Positions 34,336 through 44,295 of a stretch of 64,000 nucleotides of DNA are shown here, in pieces. Location: the NCBI GenBank assembly GCA_036362985.1, contig JAYGXS010000005.1, forward strand, positions 23,213,024-23,277,023, written 5' to 3'. Position numbers and translations under genes: made by a program. This DNA comes from Ligula intestinalis. Lineage: Eukaryota > Platyhelminthes > Cestoda > Diphyllobothriidea > Diphyllobothriidae. Numbering within the stretch: the stretch's first letter is position 1; each line of letters opens with the position of its first letter. The notes below the pieces were generated by a model. That model did no database searches and was not told where the DNA came from. It was given only the letters and a program-made list of their open reading frames with translations.

Positions 34336-35420
34336 CCTGCTGATGTGTGCTTGTAAGCATTTGTGGCGGACAGCTACCAAGGCTGTCCGGCTTCCTCATT
34401 CAGTGGCCCATGGCCTCAATTTTCAGCAACTTCGAAGGCAGCTGTTACCGCCTCGCTGGCCTGTAGACAGTTGACCTACTTCCACTCGAACACCCACGTG
34501 CATGCAGCGGCTGCAGCGAAGGGGCCATGCCTTCCCCTGGCGAATGCAGAAGGGGCGAGACACTCTCACACCCCCCCCCCCCAACACTACTTGACCTGGC
34601 TCTAAAACCACCTACAAGCAGCTGTCACCCTAACGGACCAAACCTGAACCGAACCCTGTTTCCTTGTTTTATTCCTCGTTTAACTGTGATCGGTCCTTTT
34701 TTCCCTAGAACAGTGATCTGAATGGATCAGGAGAACACACACGTGAAGTTCCGATAAGTCCGACCCTAGATCCCTTCCGACCCTCTCGCTTACCGTTTAC
34801 CGTATCCCCTTTACCGTTCCCATTACCGATACCCTTCCTTGTGCCACTACAATATACCTTGATATATCCTCGTCTCCCCCTTTTATTACGTTATGAGTTC
34901 TAACTCTAACTCGCTCGCATCAGCGTTGGATGAGATCGATGGACCACTCGGTAGTGTATTCGATGAGACACTATTCGTCGAACCGAGGCCGAGAGTACCG
35001 ATAACCTCTGGTCCCCACCGATTGGACGCATTCGACTCGGCCGTTACAATCTCACCCTCTCTCGGGCATGACTGGACGCAGTCAGTACTGGATATGTGAA
35101 GTAAGTTGCATTCCGAGATGATATGAAGCAAAGAAAGATCTTCGGAAAATCGAGTTGTACTCGTGAATTTTCGAACAAGTATCACGTGTTCGTCCTCAGA
35201 CCAAGTGAAAAGTGAGGGCTGGGAATGTCGCACTAGAGGTTTTGGGGGCAGAAGTTACAAAGAACGAGGGGGGAGATTTGGTGGGAGGGTTATGCTGACG
35301 TGACTCCCACGGCGATAGGTTGTGCTGGTGAGGGGAGGGAGGTGTTAACGTTTGGACTGTGGGCATCGTGCTCAGGGGAGGGGGGGGGGTCGGTTCAGAG
35401 TCGGTGAATTTCTACTTGAC
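34336..35420. other. No gene established; C-rich runs, TTACCGT-rich stretch and an unassigned 68-codon frame
   Basis: The plus-strand frame at 34893-35099 (MSSNSNSLASALDEIDGPLG...) is acidic and serine-rich and is preceded by a pyrimidine tract. No family is recognised and it could be chance or a retroelement 5' frame. Degenerate TTACCGT units lie at 34790-34835. A C run sits at about 34571-34582 and a G run at about 35380. Confidence 0.35.
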
Positions 35421-36060
35421 AGCCTGCTGTTGTTTCAGGCTGTTTCCAGATTAGTAGACCATGCACGAAACCCGATATAGTGTGAGTCAAGCTCTACCTG
35501 TCTTTTTATGCTAGCCGGACTCGAGTGCCAAGCTTCGAGGAATTCTCTCGCTTGTCGCGCATTAACCATTGTTATCACACCGGTGCCATCCCAATTGAAG
35601 CGGTAATTACACTCAAGGGAGTGTGCAAACACGAGTGATAAACGGTCCCATAGGCGAACGGCTGACTTATGTTCCTTGATGCGAGTCTCAAGGCGCCGGA
35701 CTGGTTGGCCAATATAAACGCCAGGGCAACCAGCGCACGGTATACGGACATGACGTTACATAGTTGTTCCACGGGTAGGGGATCCTTTAATCGACATAGA
35801 TTTGCGCGCAGTGAGGATGCAGGCTTGTGGGCCACGGAGATACCAAAGCGACTGAGCTGCCGAGAGATGGTTTCAGATATTCCGTTCGTGTAGGGTAGAG
35901 AATAAAATTTCCGTGGCACTATACCTTCATTGGGAGGGAGGTTTTGTGCTTAACCCCGATGTTTAAGGCAATTCTTGTTGGATATCCGTTGGCCCGGAAG
36001 AATTTGTACAAATACGTTAGTCCTCTCTTGAGAAAACCAGTACTATCCCTGTCTTCGCCA
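35420..36060 (-). pseudogene. PLE C-terminal fragment (connector and GIY-YIG)
   Basis: Reading right to left: LTYLYKFFRANGYPTRIALN, GIVPRKFYSLPYTNGISETI, SRQLSRFGISVAHKPASSLR, PKD-like RLKDPLPVEQLCNV, frameshift, YIGQPVRRLETRIKEHKSAV and NYRFNWDGTGVITMVNARQA, ending in REFLEAWHSS. This is the RT thumb, connector and GIY-YIG nuclease order of PLEs. The T-G-R-R-L motif is changed to PVRRL. Frameshifts occur near 35740 and 35920. It is closely related to 56250-56959. Confidence 0.8.
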
Positions 36061-36261
36061 TTAGTCACTGCTGTGATGAAAACATGTGCTCCGCCTATCT
36101 AGTAGAGGAACAATTAAGTTCCGCTTTGCCCAAGAGTTCAAAACGTGAATCCGCCAGACCGTCACATAGTGACCAGGATGATATGATGAACTGGATCCAC
36201 AAAGCAACTGTTGCTCTACTAAATCAGGGAAACACATATATTCCTCACAAAGCAAGGAATC

Positions 36262-36425
36262 TGTGGTGCCGTGGTAGAGTACTGAACTCGATGACTACAG
36301 GTCCCGGGTTCAAATCTCGGGGGTTCCAACCTTTGAGATTGAGTATGAGTGGCTGATGACGGCTAACAAGCCAGAAATGACCATTCTGGTCTCCCCTTGC
36401 TTTGTCGGATCCATTTCAGTCAATG
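36262..36425 (+). mobile_element. tRNA-derived SINE
   Basis: The head has an RNA polymerase III A-box-like TGGTAGAGTACTG and a B box GGTTCAAATCTC (36307-36318), with a tRNA-like stem ending ...CGGGGGTTCC. The body carries GGCTGATGACGGCTAACAAG followed by CCAGAAATGACCATTCTGGT, which recurs at 54331 and in part at 7130 and 43740. Confidence 0.7.
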
Positions 36426-38343
36426 CTGTCTCAGGCAGCGGTGCAGAGTCGTGTGTACAATATAACCCTCATTTTTGTGCCTTCTGTCTTTCATGTACAA
36501 GTTGATCCTTGGCCTGATGACTATAGTGCTCTGAAAACAGACTAATTAGAATCCTACAGATCTATCGCATTCATTTCTCTCAGATGGGTAGTTTCATGGT
36601 TTCCATAAATAATAATTTTATGGAGAATGAACCGGGAGGAAAACGTGAAATGTTCTGTGCCTTAGGTGGAATCATACTTCTGGTCCCATAAGGTATTTAA
36701 ATACTCTGATTCTCTCGTGACAACACATCGCGCCATAAATATACAACAAAATTTGCTTGCTCATAGTTTATTGGGTGTGACAAATGTGGGCATTTTTATT
36801 TGCTTTATAGTTTATTGTTTCTTGATTTTCCTTCAATAAAATGTTGGTAAGACGTTCGTCTACTTCAACTTACCCGATGTCCAACATACCGTTTGTGGCG
36901 CGAAACGCCGCGCACCCCTTCACCTTATGTGCGAAACATCTTTACGTTAGTTTATTTAATTTGGTTTACTTAACTTATTCATATTTAAGTTCATTTTTCA
37001 GTTCATTATTATGTCAACTATTTTTTTTTAGTTTCAGATAATTTTAAAAGTAAAGTCAGTGTACCCTTATTTAGTTTACATCTAAGTTATATGATTTTAG
37101 TTTTAGTTTGTCAATTTTTGAAATCTTTTATTCCACAACATTTGCATGATTGTGACGTGCTCTTTTTTGACAAATATTAGATAATGAAAAGAAAGAAGAT
37201 CTTCTTTCTTTTCATCATATTATTTCGGAATGCAAATTACGTTTTTCAACCAAATCTAAGATTATTTAAATAATTATTCCTACTATTTCAACCTTTATAA
37301 ACTTCAATTTTTCTTTTTCTTTTCTTTTCTCTGTATTGCCCAGACTGTATACTCCTTACTTCACCCGGTTCTAGATTGCAGAAGGATGGGGCCTCCACGT
37401 GCTGGTATGGGACCTAAACTAGGATTCTGCCGCCCGTCTTCCGGCTCCTCTATTTTCTTTCACCTTCGTTTTAGTCAAATGTTGCCGAATCTCATCCTTG
37501 ACAGCTTGCTATACGCTGTTGAGCTGATCCAGGTTTCGAACGGTCCACCTTCCATGGTTTCGAATTTCACATTGCGGGACAAACCTTACATATGTAAACT
37601 AACACTGCAAACTCTTGGCCAAACCTACGCAATCTAGGAATCAGCCCCTCTATCAATATAGGAACTTTTCAAGAAAGTGACTAAGAAACACTAACAGATG
37701 CATATGGCTAATGTTCGTCTATGTCTTCAATTCAAAATGCGCCAGTTTTACTGTATTTTTGAACTATCCATGTACGATCATAACTATTGTTAATTATACC
37801 CCAGCCTCTGAAAGGCCTCCAACTACAGAGGTTGGTCAACAAACTACTTATCTTGACATGCTGCGAAGAAGAACATTCAACCTTCCATGGAATCCGTACA
37901 GTTTCCACTGAATATTCAAGACTCTCTTATTAAAAGGAACATTGTGAAAATCGTTAAACTAAGATGGATAGGACTTCATCATAGACTGCCATTCAAGTGG
38001 CCTTCATTGAATGCAACATCACAAGTCTCGAACTGGGAAAGAATTCCTTCACCAATTCTCATTAGCCAATTAAACACATCCCCGTGCTACAGGCAGATGC
38101 CTAACATACCGCGTTTACAACTATTTAATACATGTAGTCGTGAAATGTAACTCCACAAGCGCAAGAGACACTTCAGAGACGCAACCGCATACAACCCAAC
38201 GTAAGTCTTTTACACATGTACTTAAAATTACGAAATTAAATGTGGCATAGTCGGCCAAATAAAACACGTATAAATATAAAAAGATGTGTTTGAGTATGGA
38301 AAAGGGTAAGCTTGTCATGGTTAAAAGCCAACGAAAGACAAAG
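36426..38343. other. No gene recognised; AT-rich with one long perfect palindrome
   Basis: Sequence downstream of the SOX-like gene. Frames at 36841, 37386, 37711 and 37887 show no domain. A 32-bp perfect palindrome lies at 37184-37215. Confidence 0.45.
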
Positions 38344-39588
38344 TTATGCAAGCACGGGTGACGGTGTGCCGCCGTCCGAAAGCAGAGCCTGGCAGAAGTC
38401 AAAACTATCGCGATCTGCGGTAATAAGTTCGGATAATGGACTAGCAGTCAGCTGTAAAAACGCATTACTGCCAACATCTGTCGTTAGCTCCTCTCTCTGG
38501 TAACATTCTGGGCCTATAGAAGTCAGCATCTCGTCCACTGATTGGCTAATCAACTGCGATATATCAATACCTTCAAGCAGCGAGTCAAAATTTGGGGGTC
38601 CTTCGTCCTCCTCCTCCTCTACCTCTTCCTTCGCCGTCTCTATGGGGAGCAAGTGTGCATCTCCAACAAATGGCCACTCGGACTGCTTTACACTGTCTGT
38701 CCAAAACGCGGGTTTCACATCTCTTCCCTCTTCCTGCTGCTCCTCTTCTTCGCCGCTGTTATCCTTCAACATCTCGGTCTTTAGTGGCCGTAGAACAAAT
38801 TCTTCCTGACTACTCATGACTGCTGGCATTGCAGATGTCTCTATGCGGGAAGCCTCCTTCTCGTCCTCTAGGGGAATGGTCATGGAGAACTCCTCGACGT
38901 TGGAGCCACGAACGACCAAAACGGGTACCATTGTTTCACGGCGAGACGCAGGTGAAGGCTGCCAGGCCTTTGAAAGACATTCAGAGCGTGGCAGGGGATA
39001 ACAGGACGCGGACCGTAGTGGGGGCTGCTGGTACATCGTACTCGGCGCCCCGTTTCCGGCAGACATGAATCGCTGACGTGGTGGCGGTTGGGGTGAGGTA
39101 AAAAATTCTTCGAATCCACAGTCTCCGCAATCAGACGTCGGAGGTCGTTTAGGGGCAGTAGAATAACAAGATCGAATGAGCGGATGCTTTATGGGTGAGG
39201 CAGCAACCGGAGGGGATTCTGATAAATAAGGCGATGGGCTGAGCTCGCCGGAGGATACGTAGGCGGAGTCAGGCAGGGTTGAAGTGGTCTTCTTAATGGT
39301 TAGTGGAGGAAGGTTAATCCTGGTAGGCTTATCGAGACCTCCTGAGCCTGGTAGCGATCGGACAACAGTTGCCGAGATGACCGTCTGGACACGTTTGTTC
39401 GGCTGATACTTGTAGTTCGGAAATTCACGTTGGTGGAGCCTGCTGAGGCGAGCTGATTCCTCGTCAAATTGGGTCTTCAGTGTCTGCGGCAATGTACTCC
39501 AAAGCTCACCAAGGTGACGACTCAGGTCGACGTTGGAGACGCCATCGAAGGTCTGCAGGATGTTCCGACGAATGTGTTGGGCGAACAA
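38344..39588 (-). CDS. SOX-like gene, exon 2 (main coding exon and stop)
   Basis: A 1245-nt exon, open throughout, giving 414 residues and TAA at 38346-38344. It holds most of the HMG box and the entire C-terminal region. The exon starts with TTG (Leu), not a start codon, after TTTACAG. Confidence 0.88.
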   Translation of the reverse strand: MFAQHIRRNILQTFDGVSNVDLSRHLGELWSTLPQTLKTQFDEESARLSRLHQREFPNYKYQPNKRVQTVISATVVRSLPGSGGLDKPTRINLPPLTIKKTTSTLPDSAYVSSGELSPSPYLSESPPVAASPIKHPLIRSCYSTAPKRPPTSDCGDCGFEEFFTSPQPPPRQRFMSAGNGAPSTMYQQPPLRSASCYPLPRSECLSKAWQPSPASRRETMVPVLVVRGSNVEEFSMTIPLEDEKEASRIETSAMPAVMSSQEEFVLRPLKTEMLKDNSGEEEEQQEEGRDVKPAFWTDSVKQSEWPFVGDAHLLPIETAKEEVEEEEDEGPPNFDSLLEGIDISQLISQSVDEMLTSIGPECYQREELTTDVGSNAFLQLTASPLSELITADRDSFDFCQALLSDGGTPSPVLA

Positions 39589-42500
39589 CTGTAAACCAGG
39601 GAAATTTAGGTTGAGGCACTCTATGAACTTTTGAGTGTAAATGTTGTTTCACTTAACAGTATGCAACGGGAAACCAACCATATAAGTGTGGGGTTGCGTA
39701 CGATCTATTGTGGTTGACGTAAAAAATATAAAGCCGAGCGTGCACTTATAGCAGTAAATTAATAAGGCCACCTAATCTGGACACGGGGAAACAGGAACCA
39801 CTCACAAGGCATGTGACTTTGTTCCAAATTTCGGGGGAAACTAAGTTTCGGACTAAGGTTAGGGCTGGATTAAATTGGTGGAAGATTCAGGTTAAGGTCA
39901 GATATGGGCTTAGGCTCAGGTACGGATAAGGGTTAAGGCTTGCGTTTATGTTACCTGCAGGATTAAGGTTAAGCATAGGGCTATGATTAAGAGTAAGGAT
40001 ACTGTTTAGCTTAATGTTAGGATTAAGATGCCAACCTGTCCAGTTATTTTTCCAGCTTAACTTATAAAAGACCTTGTCCTTCTTAGACGTATCCTCTAAA
40101 TGCTCTCTTCAGCTGCCGGTGTTTCCTATGTTTTTTTCAGATGACATTATAGTAAAGCGCCACTTTAAAACAGTCAAGAAATTTGCTGATCGCATGCTCA
40201 GTGAGGTTGCTCACCCTCTCCATTCTGAACTAATGGCTGCGAAGTCTTTCCGTACAATCCGCCGAGGCTTCCATCATATGTCTTGCCGTACATCGGCATA
40301 TCAGCACTCTGCACTTCCATTCCTAGCACGCCACCTCACGTGTGAAGAAGAGGAATTTGAGAAGTTGAAAGCTGATCTGTCTCCATAGTGGATGTGAATA
40401 TCATGTAAAACTTTAATTTTGATGATTCTCTGACCTTTTACCTTTGAAATTTTACCATAAGCCCTTACTTACCTTATTCCTTGCTCTCCATGAATGGAGC
40501 CATATTTTGCTGAAAAAGCAGGATAGCATTCCTTTCTCTCTCTGTCTCCCTGAAATTCATCACAATACCACCTATTTTAACTGGCTAGACCTCAATGGAA
40601 TCCTGTTTTGGGGGAGGAAGGACGCCAGCCAACCTCCAAACCAAAGACTTTATATTTTGATGAATACATAAATACATTTAGATTTTAAGCGTCAGCGGAC
40701 ACTACCAAAACAAACTAACTGTATGGTGGTAAAAAAAACAACAACGCGCACATTAACAGTAGATACCCTATCTCATGAAATGTCACCCGGAATTCTGAAA
40801 TGCATTTTCAATTCAAACATATTAATGAAGTATGGTTTTAAAAATGACGATCGTACAGCCTCATCTCGATATATTTACGGCACGTTAGGATATTGGCTTT
40901 TTAATAAGTTTCTTTCTGACCGCAAAGTATGTGCTATAACAAGTGGCTACTTAGTAGTATGCCTTATTGTCATTGTTTGACTGCCCTTATAAATTGAAAT
41001 ATATTTTATGGAATACATGCTGGAAAAAATAAGTTTTTGTACTCAGTTGGTAGCAAATTACACCTTCTTTAAATGTTATACTTAAAGAAAGGAATCTTTC
41101 GGTTTTAAAAAATTTCTAAATTTGAACTTTTTACAATTTTCAGGTGTTCATCCATAGAACATCGTATCCATTAATGTGATAATGCTGCCTTTATTTTATA
41201 AAGCATGCTCCATATCTACTGCAACATTTTATGAGAACTATGTGAGGTCATCCGCAAGCTGTAGGCGCAACCGTACTTTTCCTTAAACAGGATGTACACA
41301 GTGCGCAGTTTGTAAACCTTGAATTCCAGTGTAGCCGTCACTAGGTTTTAAAATTATTCGGCAATTTCGAAACATTTTTAAAACCGCATTTTTAAATCTA
41401 AAATTTAGAGGAGGCGTAATTTGCTACCAAATGGGTAGAAGAAATAATTTTTTCGTGCATGTTTTCCATAAAATAATTTTCAATTTATAAGGCCTACTAC
41501 TTAAGTAATTACTTTTTAAAGTACAAACTTTTTTCTTGGCGGTCAGAAAGAAGCTCGTTAAAAAGCCGGCCTCCTGAAGTGTCCAAAATATGCTGAGATT
41601 AGGCTCTAAGGTTGCCTCTATTCAAACCATCCACAATTAATATGTTTCGATCGAAAACGCATTTCAGAATTCTGGGTGACGTTTCATGAGATAGGGAATC
41701 TACTGTATGTTGTGTGTGAGTAGCCACATAAACAGCTGAAATTATTAGTATGGTCGGTTGAATATGTCACAGCAACCAGTGATTCTTCTTTTTAAAGCAA
41801 TAATTAACAATCTTTAGAACATATCGTGAACTTAGAGAGAAGCACTGAAAAACTTCTAATGTGAAGTTGGAGGCAGAGCTCAGTGGGCCCCCACTTTCCC
41901 AAAAAATGTAGAAGTAATCACTGCGCGAAAGGATACACAGAAAAAGGATAGATTGATATCATACAGTGCTGGTTCGAAAAGGTTCTCGGCGTGGGGTATA
42001 TCATACAACAGCGAGGTATACTGACAGCTAACATTTAACCATTTGGCTGGCTATAGGACCAATCATCAGGGGTCGAGACAAGGAGAGCTCATCGCGGACA
42101 CCATCAGTATGCTTAGGGACAAACCGAAGAGGGGATGGTAGAGGCCACTAGATCATGACCAAAGCGTCCGTGCCACGACCGTGAGACGCCCTTGCGGACT
42201 GCAGAGTTCACCAAAAAAAGTGGCAAACACAGCAGAATACGCCACGATAAGGCAGAACGCTAAAAAGGCTGCATAAAACCTGACTGATTTGATCTTCGCA
42301 ATTGGCGTGGGGTGGAATCGAATAGAATAGGCAACGAAGACCGTCATCTCAGTATGAAGGTTGACGTTTGACCGAGGGAAATATCATCATGGTTGCACAA
42401 CAAGGGAGCACATCAGAGTAGTCATCATTTTTTGATACAGTGAGTACTCGAAGTCAGGCTAGAGAATCACCTTATCAACATCTTCTTGTGGTTATTGTTT

Positions 42501-43139
42501 CTTGTTAGCACACCGCTTTGCAGTCCAGACTTTCAGTACACCAGCAATCATTATGCACAACGGCCAAAATCCTGTGTTTATTCACTTATATAGACAAAGA
42601 AGAGAAGGGGAGGTAAATGTACTGGAAAAATACCAGTCCACAAGCTAAATTCCTGGAGTTTAATGTACTCATTTGTTACCCCGCAATCAGTAGCTAGGCC
42701 TTCACCAGTGATAGACTGTTAATTCATCTTGAGTGGTGTAAACTTAACGGAAACAAGTAAGTCAAAATAGGAAACAGCATAGCGTATTTATATACAAGGC
42801 AATGGTGCAGGGGTGGTTGGTACATGTTCAGAAAACCTGCCCCCCCCCCTGCCTGGATTTTCGGAGAACCTGTTAAATTATCCTTGCAAAATCTTTTCAA
42901 CAGGTCATGACAGAACTCACCATAAAGCTATTCAGAGGTCGCGGAATGGTGCCCGGTTTACGCTTCTTTCTCGACTCGGTAACATACGTGTAAGGGGTGT
43001 GTACAGTACCAGCAGGGAGTCGTGAGGCCCGTTCGCTTGGCCATTCCGAGGGCAGTGTGTGGTGAGCCACCAGGTGTGAGGTCCACTGGCGAACCGACTG
43101 TTTGCAAACATGACAATCCGCACATTCCGTCAAGTGCAT
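38344..43139 (-). CDS. Divergent SOX-type HMG-box transcription factor (two exons)
   Basis: Exon 1 (43139-42921) ends ...KKRKPGTIPRPLNSFM before a GTGAGT donor. Exon 2 (39588-38344) resumes LFAQHIRRNILQTFDGVSNV in phase 0 after a TTTACAG acceptor. Together they encode 487 residues. The joined HMG box (residues about 65-135) has RPLNSFM, LSRHLGELW and FPNYKYQPNKR. The K-Y-x-P after the box is a SOX hallmark, and RRNILQ-F and EESARLSRLH look most like SoxD. HMG boxes bend DNA in the minor groove, so this should act in the nucleus. A basic RKKRK precedes the box. The rest is proline/serine-rich, then strongly acidic (EEEEQQEEGRD; EEVEEEEDEG), like an activation domain, ending SFDFCQALLSDGG. The usual M-V-W is M-L-F. 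The start is uncertain: an in-frame stop lies two codons before the ATG at 43139, but an upstream splice acceptor is possible. Confidence 0.8.
39841..40060 (+). repeat. Degenerate GGTTAAGG-like tract in SOX-gene intron
   Basis: Many irregular GGTTAGGG, GGTTAAGG, GGATTAAGG and GGCTTAGGCT units occur in one orientation over about 200 bp. They resemble strongly decayed telomere-type (TTAGGG) or minisatellite sequence. Confidence 0.5.
40065..40530 (+). mobile_element. LINE 3' end in SOX-gene intron
   Basis: An open frame to 40388 encodes a LINE protein tail: IIVKRHFKTVKKFADRMLSE, VAHPLHSELMAAKSFRTIRR, a CRTSAYQHSALPFLARHLTC stretch and EKLKADLSP. The 3' untranslated region shared with 33568-33735 follows. 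H-P-L-H...R-T...R-T-x-x-[YF]-x-x-S-x-x-P is the C-terminal pattern of LINE reverse-transcriptase proteins. The insertion is 5'-truncated and opposite in strand to the host gene. Confidence 0.6.
40757..41705. mobile_element. Complete 949-bp inverted-repeat transposon (CAGTAG family A), non-autonomous
   Basis: Ends are CAGTAGATACCCTATCTCAT and its near-perfect inverse at 41686-41705. Inverted homology extends inward over more than 200 bp (GGCGTAATTTGCTACCAA and the CATGTTTTCCATAAAAT region). TA follows the right end. The left flank is AA, one mutation from a TA duplication. There is no transposase, so mobilisation would need one in trans. Related pieces occur at 4790, 11130, 48600, 59030 and 60000. 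It lies in the SOX-gene intron. Confidence 0.75.
41706..42800. other. SOX-gene intron, nothing else recognised
   Basis: The minus-strand frame at 42153-42347 encodes a hydrophobic stretch without a recognisable family. A C homopolymer lies at about 42841-42849. Confidence 0.4.
42921..43139 (-). CDS. SOX-like gene, exon 1
   Basis: Supplies the N-terminus and the first residues of the HMG box (RPLNSFM), with donor GTGAGT directly after ATG. It completes the box exactly in frame with exon 2. The first 40 residues include clustered Cys and His (CADCHVC...HLVAHH). The 5' boundary is the least certain part of the model. Confidence 0.72.
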
Positions 43140-43450
43140 TATTCAAAGGAAAAAGTGGATGCAGGTATCAAGTTCAGCGGCACGCGTTAGGGGACGCCTC
43201 GTAACCTGTACGTCTGTCCCGAAGAATAACTTGAAAGGGGATGCGGTCGGCCGATTGCTGATATGCCGCCCGAAGCAGGCAGCCGCATTCTCATTGGTTG
43301 ACACCTTTCTCGCCGCCGCCGCCGACATGCTTACTGGGACCGTGAGCTTTTTGGCCTCATCCCGCGATTAAGCAGGCGCGCGTGGGCTAGCTCCGCACTC
43401 ATTGGCTAACACATCGGGTGAAGGACTCATTTGGGATAACATCTGTCGCC
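43140..43450. promoter_or_regulatory. GC-rich region directly upstream of the SOX-like coding start
   Basis: Noticeably richer in CpG than its surroundings, with a CGCCGCCGCCGCC string at about 43311-43323. It may be the 5' untranslated region or promoter of the gene. No TATA box was assigned. Confidence 0.3.
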
Positions 43451-43719
43451 TCTACTCTCTCACCCCTCACATCCTTATTGGATTAAAAAGACGATGCTTC
43501 ATGAGGCTTTAGGACCCAACAGTGTCCTCAGAGAGCAGTCACCTCGTAGATATGAGAGTAACTGGGCTAGGTTATACTGGGGCGTAAATTGGCACTAAAG
43601 CCGAAAATAGAATAATTCTAAAATAGACGCCGATTCACGAGCTTTAGGAATTCAAACCAATTATATAGTCCTCGTAGAAAAGTATTTTTTTGTCTTACAT
43701 TTTGACCTCCAGGGCGGAG

Positions 43720-43830
43720 ATTAGGGTTACAGTGGCTCCTCCTAAACATGGTCCCTATGGCACTCCGGTTCAGGGCTGAGTTTGACTGGCTGATGATGGC
43801 TAACGAACCAGAAATGACCCCTAGACTGTC
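43720..43830 (+). mobile_element. SINE fragment (body only)
   Basis: GACTGGCTGATGATGGCTAA followed by CGAACCAGAAATGACC matches the SINE body at 36350 and 54418. The tRNA head is too diverged to define. Confidence 0.5.
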
Positions 43831-43996
43831 TAGCTCATAAAAAATTGTGCGGCTGCTGGTAGTGATTAAGAATGAGCCCAGGGGCACGGAAAAAGAAGAG
43901 AACGGTCAAGTGAGCGTCGATTTACTCTTTTCGGTAAGTAAAATCCTCTGTCTTTCTGCTAACCGTCAAACAAAATAGTTATATCAGAGGCTTATA

Positions 43997-44097
43997 CAGT
44001 AATCGCCGGTTATTAAGCCCACCTCGGGCCCAGACCACATTGGGCATAATAAGCGGCTGGGTCTATTAACCGTGGGCTTGATAACCGGCGACTACTG
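43997..44097. mobile_element. 101-bp pogo/Tc1-like MITE
   Basis: CAGTAATCGCCGGTTATTAA at the left is mirrored by the inverse of TTGATAACCGGCGACTACTG at the right, with AAGCCCAC/GTGGGCTT continuing the stem. A TA dinucleotide flanks both sides (43995-43996 and 44098-44099). There is no coding sequence. Confidence 0.75.
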
Positions 44098-44295
44098 TAC
44101 CGCTAAACAAGTGAAATCAACCAATCAGCGGGGGCGGAGATTTATTAATCGCAGGAAAATGCTGAAAGAGAACTGAAGCACGTAACTTGGAAATGTTGTC
44201 TTTGCCGGTCTTTCGTCGACTTACTTTGTTCAACTAACGACAAGTAGCCCTGTGCACTAACGCTTTCTGTGCTGGCTTGGTAGTGGAAGATCCTA

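Noticed and set aside
34790..34835. TTACCGTTTACCGTATCCCC-type units
   Set aside because: Too few and irregular to call a tandem array.
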